Notes under the pieces: model-generated
Database searches by the model: none
Told to the model about the DNA's origin: nothing
The model's input: the letters and a program-made list of their open reading frames with translations, nothing else
Position numbers and translations under genes: made by a program
From: Thermoplasmata archaeon
Lineage (GTDB): Archaea; Thermoplasmatota; Thermoplasmata; Methanomassiliicoccales; Methanomethylophilaceae
Reading direction: 5' to 3'
Length of the DNA stretch: 64,000 nt
Assembly (NCBI GenBank): GCA_015063235.1
Contig: SUSW01000021.1
Coordinates: forward strand, 56,185-120,184
Shown: piece by piece, positions 17,946 through 25,551 of the stretch
Position numbering within the stretch: position 1 is the stretch's first letter
Layout: the number at the start of each line of letters is the position of its first letter

Positions 17946-19847
17946 ATGGAAATCCTATCTCCCGCCGGCTCGCCCGACAGTCTCATAGCAGCCATCGAAG
18001 GAGGCTGCGATGCAGTCTATCTCGCTGGAAAGAGCTTCGGAGCTCGTGCATTCGCAGGCAACTTCAGCGATGCGGAACTGGAAGGGGCGATAGCCTATGC
18101 CCATGACCGCGGCGTCAAGGTTCATGTTACTGTGAACACCCTGATCAAGAACTCGGAGATGGATGAGGCGGTATCGTTCGTGAAGTTCCTCAAGGACATA
18201 GATGCGGATGCGATAATCATCCAGGATCTGGGTCTTCTCAAGAATCTCAGGAACATCGACATCCCCAAGCATGCTTCTACGCAGATGCAGATTCACTCAT
18301 TGGAAGGCATCGAATGGTGCGCTGAGCACGGATTGGACAGAGTAGTCCTCGCCAGGGAGCTGACTATGGACGAGCTGAAGCAGATAATACCAAAATCTCC
18401 CATTGAGACTGAGGTTTTCATCCAGGGGGCGCTCTGCTACTGCATGTCGGGAGGATGCCTGCTGTCCAGCTTCATCGGCGGACGCAGCGGCAACCGCGGA
18501 TCCTGTGCCCAACCCTGCAGGAAGAAGTATGAGAAGGACGGCAAGCAGGGATACTACATGAGCTGTGCCGACATCTTCGGAATGGAATACATGAAGGATC
18601 TGGAAGAGCTTGGTGTTACATCCCTCAAGATAGAGGGGAGGATGAGGTCCCCGCCTTACACATACCTCGCGTCAAAGGCATATTCGATGGCCAAGAGGGG
18701 GGAGACAGGAAAGGAGCTCGATGATACGTTGGAGCTTCTCAGGACGGTATTCAACAGAGGGACATGCTCCGGATACTTAGGAGGCGTCGTCTCACCCGTT
18801 CAATCCCTGTATCCCGACAACAGAGGATTCTTTATCGCGGATGTAAGGATCAAGGATAAGACCATAGTAACCAGATTCGACGAACCGGTGGGTCTCAAGG
18901 ACGGGATATCCATCTTCAAAGGCGACGAGAAGATAGGCGGATTCAAGATCATGGATCTGGACCCTATACATGTTCCGTTCAAGATCCCCGACGGGGAGTA
19001 TCAGATATACCGTACGTACGACCCGCGCATCGACGTGATCAAGAACGAGCTGGGTAACACTCCTAAGTTCAAAGGTGTTACTGAGCGTCCGTCGCTGCAC
19101 ATCAAGCTGGAGAAGCAGCCCGTCAGGAATATGAAGCCTGAGCTGTCGTTCTACGTGAGCACGCTGAAAGGCGCTGAGGCGGCGCTTCCCTATGCTGACA
19201 GGATCTATTTCGATAACATGGACAGAATAGATGAAGCAACGGAGCTCTGCGAAGGCAGGGCCGAATGCGTAGCTCTGCTTCCCAGGTTCGATGGGCTCGA
19301 TGAGTTTGTGATAAAGGACTGTCCAGTGATGGTGAACAATGTCGGTCAGTACCGCGCATGTAAAGGCGCTCCGAGAATCTACGGAAGCAACATCCTTAAC
19401 ATGTTCAACTCATCCTTCCCCTTGGATCTCTATCAGACCACGCTTTCAGTAGAGCTGTCCCGCAACGAGGTATCCAATCTCATGTCCTATTATGCCGGAA
19501 GGACTGAGGTCATGGCCTTCGGAAGGACTGAGCTGATGTACACCAGGGATCCGGGTATGGAGAACTGTACCCTCACCGATGAGACGGGGGCATCGTTCCC
19601 CGTTTACAAGGACAGCAGAGGTTTCTCTCATATACTGAATTCCGTCGATCTCAATCTCATCGATCTCATCCCGGAACTGGGCGGTTCTGGAGTGTCGTCT
19701 GTAGGATTGGATCTACGCAAGAGGCCGGCATCGGTCGTGAAGACAGTCGGCGAGATGTGCACCGCACCCAACGATAAGGCCAGGGCGAGGCTCAAGGAGA
19801 TGTGCGGCGGGAACTCAACCCGCGGACTCTACGCACGCAAGGTCTGA
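17946..19847 (+). CDS. U32-family peptidase / RlhA-like protein
   Basis: Full-length (633 aa) member of the U32 family. The N-terminal (beta/alpha) domain begins MEILSPAGSPDSLIAAI and GGCDAVYLAGKSFGAR. The family Cys cluster follows: CYCMSGGCLLSS then GNRGSCAQPCRKKY, which in RlhA-type members binds an iron-sulfur cluster. The second half is the collagenase-like accessory domain. Bacterial relatives include RlhA (23S rRNA cytidine hydroxylation) and collagenase-like proteins, and archaeal members are mostly uncharacterised. It has its own promoter in the short divergent gap with the zinc-protein gene. Peptidase activity should not be assumed, as RNA modification is equally likely. Confidence 0.85.
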   Translation: MEILSPAGSPDSLIAAIEGGCDAVYLAGKSFGARAFAGNFSDAELEGAIAYAHDRGVKVHVTVNTLIKNSEMDEAVSFVKFLKDIDADAIIIQDLGLLKNLRNIDIPKHASTQMQIHSLEGIEWCAEHGLDRVVLARELTMDELKQIIPKSPIETEVFIQGALCYCMSGGCLLSSFIGGRSGNRGSCAQPCRKKYEKDGKQGYYMSCADIFGMEYMKDLEELGVTSLKIEGRMRSPPYTYLASKAYSMAKRGETGKELDDTLELLRTVFNRGTCSGYLGGVVSPVQSLYPDNRGFFIADVRIKDKTIVTRFDEPVGLKDGISIFKGDEKIGGFKIMDLDPIHVPFKIPDGEYQIYRTYDPRIDVIKNELGNTPKFKGVTERPSLHIKLEKQPVRNMKPELSFYVSTLKGAEAALPYADRIYFDNMDRIDEATELCEGRAECVALLPRFDGLDEFVIKDCPVMVNNVGQYRACKGAPRIYGSNILNMFNSSFPLDLYQTTLSVELSRNEVSNLMSYYAGRTEVMAFGRTELMYTRDPGMENCTLTDETGASFPVYKDSRGFSHILNSVDLNLIDLIPELGGSGVSSVGLDLRKRPASVVKTVGEMCTAPNDKARARLKEMCGGNSTRGLYARKV

Positions 19848-19903
19848 TCCGCTAATTGAACTGCAGCAGTTCGCCTTATATCCCCGCCGGTGTACATCGG
19901 TGT

Positions 19904-20296
19904 ATGAATGGAGATTCACACGGCGACATGGGTTTCGCAGAGGCGATAGTGTCCATGGTGGCGGTGGCTGCCGTCATAGGACTGTATTTTGTATTCGCTG
20001 CAACATCATCTGTAGTCGCATACGACCCCTTGGAAGGATTCGATGTTGATGCCCTGGAAACGGACATAGCTGATGGAATAGATGTATCGGAATCATACAT
20101 GTTCATGTGTCTCGGGACCATGGACATCAGAGGGATGTCGGTGAATGTCACCATTCCCCACTTCGACGATACCGGGCGGACGTTTTCGGTCGGTTCCGTT
20201 ACAGATCTGCCGTATTCGCAGACGTACATGCGAGTCTTGGATTACGACAACGGCAGGAAGGTCCCTGCGGTCATAGAGGTGATAGCATACGGATGA
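19904..20296 (+). CDS. Pilin-like membrane-anchored protein (TadE/pseudopilin type)
   Basis: 130-aa protein with a short polar N-terminus, then MGFAEAIVSMVAVAAVIGLY and a further hydrophobic run. An early Glu inside a single N-terminal helix is typical of TadE-like or class III signal-peptide pilins. The rest is a small beta-rich, acidic domain expected outside the membrane. A TATA box (CTTATAT, 19875-19881) about 28 bases upstream of ATG 19904 fits a leaderless transcript. The frame is open to a TTG at 19856, upstream of the TATA box. Its stop overlaps the start of the next, similar gene. It is a likely substrate of the Tad-like machinery at 14.2-17.8 kb. Confidence 0.65.
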   Translation: MNGDSHGDMGFAEAIVSMVAVAAVIGLYFVFAATSSVVAYDPLEGFDVDALETDIADGIDVSESYMFMCLGTMDIRGMSVNVTIPHFDDTGRTFSVGSVTDLPYSQTYMRVLDYDNGRKVPAVIEVIAYG

Positions 20297-20721
20297 ACAG
20301 GGAGGGCGTGACAGCCTTTGTGGACTGCATGGTGTTCCTTTTGGTCATCATGGTAGCGATAGCGGTTACGATAACATTCACCAACCAATCCGACGAGCAG
20401 GACTGCGATCCTGATGATTTCATCTCCAGTCTGTCTAAGATGGAAGTTAGGCTGTCTGATCTTACTGATATTGAGGACGATACGCTGGTTTACGTCGCGG
20501 ATGTGATGGCATTCGATACGGCCAACGATACCGATGTCCGCACCTATCTGGAAGACATCCTGGGCAAGATGTACGGGAAGCACCGTTTCGTTCTTACCTA
20601 TTCATATCTGGAGAACACAGTCAACGTGGGCGATATGGAAGGTTTCCACAGATTCGAGTGCTCCAGGGGCATCCGGATTTCGAACGGCGGAACCATCTAC
20701 ATTTCATTGCGTCTCATGTGA
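20293..20721 (+). CDS. Second pilin-like membrane-anchored protein
   Basis: 142-aa protein starting at the ATGA overlap with the preceding pilin-like gene. The N-terminus is MNREGVTAFVDCMVFLLVIM followed by more hydrophobic residues, which is one membrane helix with an extracytoplasmic domain of about 110 residues. This arrangement, small size and translational coupling to a similar protein suggest a pair of minor pilins or a pilin and its assembly partner. The family cannot be named from sequence alone. The downstream gap carries the promoter of the alpha/beta hydrolase gene. Confidence 0.65.
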   Translation: MNREGVTAFVDCMVFLLVIMVAIAVTITFTNQSDEQDCDPDDFISSLSKMEVRLSDLTDIEDDTLVYVADVMAFDTANDTDVRTYLEDILGKMYGKHRFVLTYSYLENTVNVGDMEGFHRFECSRGIRISNGGTIYISLRLM

Positions 20722-20755
20722 ATATTTTTTATTGGAAGTCAGGTATTGGGGGTCC

Positions 20756-21550
20756 ATGTTCGCTGAACTGCCTGATGTAAAGATGTACTATGAAGAGGAA
20801 GGGGAGGGAGAACCTGTGATCCTAATTGCCGGAATCGGTTCAAACCACCGTTTCTGGAAATCTATGGTCCCGCTCCTCAAGGGTTACAGAGTCATCACAA
20901 TGGATAACCGCGGAGTAGGAGATACGGAATACAAGGGCGATATCCAGATCGATATCATGGCAGATGATGTGATCCACCTGATGGATTATCTTCATATCTA
21001 CAAGGCACACATCGTCGGATGGTCCATGGGATCCCAGATCTCGCAGTCATTGGCCATCAGGTACCCCCAGAGACTCCAGTCTCTCACTCTGGTGTCATCA
21101 TACCAGTTCAGGCCCCACAGGTCCTCATACTTCATGTACATGATGGGAAAGGCGGCCGCGGACGGCCTCTGTACGATGGATCAGGTCAATGTGATGCTGA
21201 ACTCGTTCTGCTTCCCGGAGACCACATTCGCAGCTCTTGAGAAGAAGGGTATCATCATGCCGGTTCCCAAGCACCCCGAGGATCCCCATGAGGTCCTCAA
21301 ACAGATGCTTTCCATGGACAAATTCGATACCACCGAGAAGACAAAGGACATCAAGGCCCCTACGCTCGTCGTTCACGGGGGAGTCGACATCATGGTCGAG
21401 CCCATCAAGGGTAGGGCGATCGCGCAGTCCATTCCGAACTGCAAATACATCGAGCTTCCAGGAGAGGGCCATATCATCGCCGCGGAGCTTTACGCCGAGG
21501 CCCTCAGGGACCATCTGGCAGCCCATAAGATGCAAGCTGTCGGCAACTGA
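20756..21550 (+). CDS. Alpha/beta hydrolase
   Basis: Cytoplasmic alpha/beta-hydrolase-fold enzyme of 264 aa. Motifs are the oxyanion-region LIAGIGSNHRFW, DNRGVGDTEY, the nucleophile elbow VGWSMGSQ with the catalytic Ser, a likely acid in VVHGGVDIMV and the catalytic His in GEGHIIAAE. No substrate-specific features identify it further. Family members include esterases, lactonases and C-C hydrolases. The start ATG 20756 follows a TATA-like AATATTTTTTATTGG (about 20721-20735), and a GGGGG lies four to eight bases before the ATG. It converges on the vor operon with a shared terminator. Confidence 0.85.
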   Translation: MFAELPDVKMYYEEEGEGEPVILIAGIGSNHRFWKSMVPLLKGYRVITMDNRGVGDTEYKGDIQIDIMADDVIHLMDYLHIYKAHIVGWSMGSQISQSLAIRYPQRLQSLTLVSSYQFRPHRSSYFMYMMGKAAADGLCTMDQVNVMLNSFCFPETTFAALEKKGIIMPVPKHPEDPHEVLKQMLSMDKFDTTEKTKDIKAPTLVVHGGVDIMVEPIKGRAIAQSIPNCKYIELPGEGHIIAAELYAEALRDHLAAHKMQAVGN

Positions 21551-21571
21551 TTTTCAATCAATTAAAAAAAC

Positions 21572-21599
21572 AGGACCCGTATCTGATGGTACGGGTCCT
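21572..21599. terminator. Bidirectional terminator between hydrolase and vor operon
   Basis: Perfect 10-bp stem AGGACCCGTA-tctgatgg-TACGGGTCCT between convergent genes. A run of seven A lies on its left, serving as T run for the minus strand, and TTTGTG on its right. Confidence 0.85.
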
Positions 21600-21606
21600 T
21601 TGTGTT

Positions 21607-22140
21607 TCAGTTTTCTGTACCGAGCTTGATACAGAGTCTGTTCTTGTCCAGCAGATCCATCTTCTTTGCAGGGATGGTCTTCTGCAGTCCTTTGTCCAGG
21701 TTCTCTGGCGAGCAGAACTGTGTCTCCTTGAACAGTTTTCCGAGGATGACCATGTTGGCCGCGCCCTTGATGCCCGCGTTCTCTGCGATCTCCGATGCGG
21801 GGAGGTAGACGACCTTGACGTCGTCACGTGCTACCTTCCTGTCGATGATCGAGCTGTCCACGATTATCAGTCCGCCGGGCACCACGTCGTTCTCGAACCT
21901 TTCCAGCGAAGGTAGGTTCATAGCAACGAGAACATCGGGATTGGTGACCAGAGGGGAACCGATTTTGTTGTCCGAAAGGCATACGCTGCAGTTGGCGGTA
22001 CCGCCGCGCATCTCGGGTCCGTAGGAGGGAAGCCACGAGACCTCCTTGTCCTCCATGAGGCCGGCGTATGCGATCACCTTTCCGGTGAACAGGATACCCT
22101 GTCCTCCGAATCCAGCCAGGAGTATGTTCATGTCGGTCAT
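21607..22140 (-). CDS. 2-oxoacid:ferredoxin oxidoreductase gamma subunit (VOR type)
   Basis: Gamma domain of a ferredoxin-dependent 2-oxoacid oxidoreductase, the subunit that helps handle CoA and links the alpha and beta parts. The N-terminus [19 protein letters not shown] and the [11 protein letters not shown] motif are characteristic. Length 177 aa. The ATG at 22140 overlaps the TGA of the beta gene (ATGA). It is the last gene of a five-gene minus-strand operon with a strong terminator beyond it. In some methanogens beta and gamma of VOR are fused. Here they are separate. Confidence 0.88.
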   Translation of the reverse strand: MTDMNILLAGFGGQGILFTGKVIAYAGLMEDKEVSWLPSYGPEMRGGTANCSVCLSDNKIGSPLVTNPDVLVAMNLPSLERFENDVVPGGLIIVDSSIIDRKVARDDVKVVYLPASEIAENAGIKGAANMVILGKLFKETQFCSPENLDKGLQKTIPAKKMDLLDKNRLCIKLGTEN

Positions 22141-22889
22141 TTCTCTTCCTCCCCGACATCCTTGTAGACTCCAAGCGGGTAGTACGGGAGCATGTTGTCC
22201 CTGAGCCACTGAAGGGCGTCTCCGGGAGACATTCCCCAGTTGGTGGGGCAGGTGGATACCACTTCGACGATACAGTAGCCTTTTCCGGCCATCTGGTATT
22301 CGAATGCCTTCTTTATCGCCTTCTTTGCGGCCCTTACGTTCTTCACGCAGTCGACGGTGACACGCTCTGCGAGTGCCACACCTTTGACGGACGAGAGCAG
22401 CTCGCAGACCCTGATAGGGTTCCCTGCAACGGATGTGTCCCTTCCGTAGGGTGTGGTCTGAGTGACCTGTCCGGGCAGTGTGGTCGGTGCCATCTGTCCT
22501 CCGGTCATTCCGTAGATTGCGTTGTTGATGAAGATCGCGACTATGTTCTCGCCCCTTGCCGCAGCATGGACGGTCTCTCCCATTCCGATGGCTGCGAGGT
22601 CTCCGTCCCCCTGGTATGTGAAGACGACATTGTCGGGCCTTGCCCTTTTGACACCGGTAGCGACAGCGGGAGCACGTCCGTGGGGTGCCTGGACCATGTC
22701 GCATCCGAAGTAGTTGTATGTGAAGACCGAGCATCCGACAGAAGCGACTCCTACGGTCTTACCTTCGATTCCCAGTTCGTCGATTACCTCTGCTACGAGC
22801 CTGTGCACGATTCCGTGCGTGCATCCGGGGCAGTAGTGCAGAGGCACATCCAGCAGTGCCTTGGGTCTCTCTCCCATTACCTTTGACAT
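22137..22889 (-). CDS. 2-oxoacid:ferredoxin oxidoreductase beta subunit, TPP-binding (VOR type)
   Basis: Carries thiamine diphosphate and one [4Fe-4S] cluster. An early CPGCTHG motif and a further Cys supply cluster ligands. GDGDLAAIGMGE and the following NN pair (FINNAIYGMTGGQ) are the TPP/Mg site. The region TTPYGRDTS is common in this family. 250 aa is usual for split beta subunits. Its start overlaps the alpha stop (TGATG) with GGAGGTGA upstream, so alpha and beta are translationally coupled. Together with alpha, gamma and the ferredoxin it would interconvert branched-chain 2-oxoacids and acyl-CoA plus CO2. Confidence 0.9.
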   Translation of the reverse strand: MSKVMGERPKALLDVPLHYCPGCTHGIVHRLVAEVIDELGIEGKTVGVASVGCSVFTYNYFGCDMVQAPHGRAPAVATGVKRARPDNVVFTYQGDGDLAAIGMGETVHAAARGENIVAIFINNAIYGMTGGQMAPTTLPGQVTQTTPYGRDTSVAGNPIRVCELLSSVKGVALAERVTVDCVKNVRAAKKAIKKAFEYQMAGKGYCIVEVVSTCPTNWGMSPGDALQWLRDNMLPYYPLGVYKDVGEEEK

Positions 22890-23950
22890 CAGCAGTCACC
22901 TCCGTTGATCTTTACTATCTCTGCAAGGACTTCCTTGGGTGTGGGGACCATTCCTCCGGTGCGTCCGAAGAACTTGACGGGTTTCTTCTCGGCGACCGTA
23001 AGCCTGACGTCCTCGACCATCTGTCCCATGTTCATCTCGACAGAGAGGAATGCCTTGGCATGGTCCACGTGCTTCTTGATGAATTTCTCCGGGAAGGGCC
23101 AGACTGTGATGGGCCTTATGAGACCTGCCTTGATGCCCTGTTTCCTTGCCATGTCCACGGCGGAATGGGCGACCCTTGAGGATGCACCGAAGGCCACGAG
23201 GATGATATCCGCATCATCTGCGAGGTATTCTTCGGCCCTCTGCTCGGTCTCCTTGATCTTCTTGTATTTCTCGAATCTCTCGATGTTGAGCTTCTCGAGC
23301 ACTGCGGGCTCGATGTACAGCGAGTTGACGACGTTGTGGGGCCTTTTTCCCTGATGTCCCTTGGCCGCCCAATCCTTGTTGTCAGTGGGATCCTTGGGTT
23401 CGGGAAGGACTACCGGCTCCATCATTTGTCCGAGCAGTCCGTCGGACAGGATCATGGTAGGCATCCTGTACTTGTCTCCCAGGTCAAAAGCATCTGAGAT
23501 GAGGTCCACAGTCTCCTGCACGGTGGAAGGTGCGAAGACGAGCATGTGGAAGTCCCCGTGACCTGTGGCCTTGGTGGCCTGGAAGTAATCAGACTGGGAA
23601 GGCTGGATTCCTCCGAGTCCGGGCCCTCCTCTCTCTACGTTGACTATGAGGCAGGGCACATCGGAACCTGCGATGTATGATATCCCCTCGGACATGAGAC
23701 TGATCCCGGGAGAAGAGGTGGATGTCATTACCCTAACTCCTGCGGCACCTGCTCCCAGAACCATGTTGATGGATGCGACCTCTGACTCGGCCTGGAGATA
23801 GACTCCGCCAATCTTGGGCATTCTCTTGGACATGTAAGCCGCTACCTCTGTCTGAGGTGTGATGGGGTATCCGAAGAAGTGTCTGCATCCTGCTGCTATC
23901 GCTGCTTCTGCGATAGCCTCGTTACCTTTCATCAGGACTTTCTCTCCCAT
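22889..23950 (-). CDS. vorB: 3-methyl-2-oxobutanoate:ferredoxin oxidoreductase alpha subunit VorB
   Basis: Alpha subunit (353 aa) of a 2-oxoacid:ferredoxin oxidoreductase. MKGNEAIAEAAIAAGC, FFGYPITPQTEVAAYM and RGGPGLGGIQPSQSDYFQAT match the VorB-type alpha more closely than pyruvate or 2-oxoglutarate enzymes. This is a judgement from remembered family sequences, so a 2-oxoglutarate (Kor) assignment cannot be fully excluded. In methanogens such enzymes often run in the reductive direction, carboxylating isobutyryl-, isovaleryl- or 2-methylbutyryl-CoA to 2-oxoacids for Val, Leu and Ile. Its start is adjacent to the ferredoxin stop. The nearby acyl-CoA synthetases would supply the acyl-CoAs. 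Confidence 0.88.
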   Translation of the reverse strand: MGEKVLMKGNEAIAEAAIAAGCRHFFGYPITPQTEVAAYMSKRMPKIGGVYLQAESEVASINMVLGAGAAGVRVMTSTSSPGISLMSEGISYIAGSDVPCLIVNVERGGPGLGGIQPSQSDYFQATKATGHGDFHMLVFAPSTVQETVDLISDAFDLGDKYRMPTMILSDGLLGQMMEPVVLPEPKDPTDNKDWAAKGHQGKRPHNVVNSLYIEPAVLEKLNIERFEKYKKIKETEQRAEEYLADDADIILVAFGASSRVAHSAVDMARKQGIKAGLIRPITVWPFPEKFIKKHVDHAKAFLSVEMNMGQMVEDVRLTVAEKKPVKFFGRTGGMVPTPKEVLAEIVKINGGDC

Positions 23951-24160
23951 TCACTCAACCTCCACTCTGATGGCGCAGTCGGGGCACATGATAGTGCACG
24001 AGCCGCATCCTATGCATTTGGATTCATCCGTTATGTGGGCCGGATGGTAGCCCTTTCCGTTCGTTATGGAATGATCGAGCTCCAAGATCTTCTTGGGGCA
24101 TGCGATGACGCACATCTCGCATCCCTTGCATCTGTTGTTGTCAACGATAACCTTCGGCAA
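23951..24160 (-). CDS. Ferredoxin-like delta subunit of the VOR complex, 2[4Fe-4S]
   Basis: 69-aa protein with two classical cluster motifs: CKGCEMCVIACP and CIGCGSCTIMCP. It is the electron-transfer subunit for the alpha-beta-gamma complex encoded directly downstream, where it abuts the vorB start. Its own start lies two bases after the ATPase-like gene. Size and order match VOR/KOR operons. Confidence 0.9.
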   Translation of the reverse strand: MPKVIVDNNRCKGCEMCVIACPKKILELDHSITNGKGYHPAHITDESKCIGCGSCTIMCPDCAIRVEVE

Positions 24161-24161
24161 T

Positions 24162-24836
24162 TTAATTACCCGCCTTTTCCCATGGTGTCTTTACACAGAC
24201 CCTCACTGGGTACATATTTGGTATTTTATTTAAGAGGTCAACCCCGACGGGGGCTGTTGTGAACTTGATAGGCAGACCGGTAAGTTGCGATACCCTATCT
24301 GCGAAGGGTACAGAGCGGAGTATCGTGTCTGCATCGGTGAGGTCCTTCAGATGGGAGTTGTTGACGATGCAGTCGGCCTTGATATGTGCTGCATTCTCGA
24401 TCTCCCTCAGGATCTGAACAGCCTCCTCCGGCTCTGTGGTCTGCGACCTGTACCTATTTATGACGTAGATGACCTCGGGGCCGGAGCTGTCGAGCTTCCT
24501 GCTGTAGACACCCAGCGCCGTTGCGCCGGCGTCGTCCCCGCCCACGTCTATGATGACCTTCTCGCCCTCCTCGATGGCGTTCCCGATGGAGGCCGGCAGC
24601 GAGGGGGTATCCAGATTGGAGTTGGCGAAGTTGGGGCCGAGCACCTTTATCCCGGCCTTGGTGAGGTCCTCCACGTAATCGGACGACCTGAAGTAGGGGT
24701 TCACGATGTCCATATCGATCAGGGTTACCTTCTCCCCTTCTCCGGCACAGTCCAGTGCTAGATTGATGGAAAGATTGGTCTTCCCCGTACCATAGTGGCC
24801 GCAGACGACGGTCACCCTTTTTTCCAGACAGGTCAT
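24162..24836 (-). CDS. MinD/ParA-like P-loop ATPase at the head of the vor operon
   Basis: Deviant Walker A motif VVCGHYGTGKTNLS near the N-terminus, then LIDMDIVNPYFRSSD (switch I region) and VIIDVGGDD (Walker B). The protein is about 224 aa, cytoplasmic. ATPases of this SIMIBI class are found with 2-oxoacid oxidoreductase operons in anaerobes, possibly helping metallocluster insertion, but the function is not established. ATG 24836 is chosen because 12 upstream residues would lie over the TATA box (GGTTTTATATCGAGG on the minus strand, about 24853-24867). It is divergent from the XRE-cupin/acyl-CoA synthetase operon with a palindrome between them. Confidence 0.75.
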   Translation of the reverse strand: MTCLEKRVTVVCGHYGTGKTNLSINLALDCAGEGEKVTLIDMDIVNPYFRSSDYVEDLTKAGIKVLGPNFANSNLDTPSLPASIGNAIEEGEKVIIDVGGDDAGATALGVYSRKLDSSGPEVIYVINRYRSQTTEPEEAVQILREIENAAHIKADCIVNNSHLKDLTDADTILRSVPFADRVSQLTGLPIKFTTAPVGVDLLNKIPNMYPVRVCVKTPWEKAGN

Positions 24837-24899
24837 GGTTAGTGGATGTTGACCTCGATATAAAACCAGCACCCGTATGGATATATCATTCCAGGGGTG

Positions 24900-24914
24900 T
24901 TACGAAATTCGTAA
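24900..24914. promoter_or_regulatory. Palindromic operator TTACGAA-A-TTCGTAA
   Basis: Perfect 7-1-7 palindrome in the divergent region between the vor operon and the acyl-CoA synthetase operon. It lies about 33 nt upstream of the TATA box (CTTTATTATAATT, 24947-24959) of the plus-strand operon, and a further half site TACGAA is at 24939-24944. The reverse complement recurs almost unchanged at 40103-40117 at the same distance from the TATA box of the first paaK gene. It is probably the binding site of a shared regulator. Confidence 0.7.
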
Positions 24915-24987
24915 AGATTACTATACAGAAGTAGTGAATACGAAACCTTTATTATAATTGCGCATTAGTAGGGGCGAGGCAAAATAC

Positions 24988-25542
24988 ATGGCCGACATGA
25001 ACAAAGTTGGAAAGAGAATCCGCAAGTACAGGGAACAGATGGGGCTCACTCAGGAAGAGCTCGCCATTAACTCTGGTATTAGGTTGGATTCAATCAAAGA
25101 GTACGAAGAGGGAATCGCTTATCCTCCTATCGGATCTTTGATTAGGCTTTCCCGTTCGCTCGGTCAGAGGGTCGGGACTTTTACGGACGACCAGTTCAAC
25201 CCGGACCCTATAGTCGTCAGGTTCAACGAGAGGGAGTCGGAAGCATCATCCCACGGAGACAAGGGGGACTACCAGTACTTCCCACTCGGAAAGGGAAAGA
25301 CCGACAGGCACATGGAACCTATGTTCATCCGTGTCGGAATAGAGGATACGCCAGAGCTCAGCACCCATGAGGGGGAGGAGTTCATCGTGGTGGTCTCCGG
25401 AAAGATCCTCTTCATCTACGGAAAGGAGAAGAAGGTCCTCGAGCCAGGCGACAGCGCATATTACAATTCAGTCGTACCGCATTACGTGGGTGCTATAGAC
25501 GGTCCCGCCGAGATCTATGCGGTACTCTACGCACCCCAGTGA
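24988..25542 (+). CDS. XRE-cupin transcriptional regulator (first of three)
   Basis: 184 aa with an N-terminal XRE helix-turn-helix (GKRIRKYREQMGLTQEELA to about residue 65) and a C-terminal cupin barrel (GEEFIVVVSGKILF, LEPGDSAYYNS), a common fold for small-ligand-sensing regulators. ATG 24988 follows GGGGCGAGG and the TATA box at 24947. It heads a seven-gene plus-strand operon of acyl-CoA synthetases. It probably senses a carboxylate or its CoA ester and acts on the palindrome at 24900. The sequence shows the fold, whereas the ligand is inference. Confidence 0.85.
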   Translation: MADMNKVGKRIRKYREQMGLTQEELAINSGIRLDSIKEYEEGIAYPPIGSLIRLSRSLGQRVGTFTDDQFNPDPIVVRFNERESEASSHGDKGDYQYFPLGKGKTDRHMEPMFIRVGIEDTPELSTHEGEEFIVVVSGKILFIYGKEKKVLEPGDSAYYNSVVPHYVGAIDGPAEIYAVLYAPQ

Positions 25543-25551
25543 GGTGAGACC

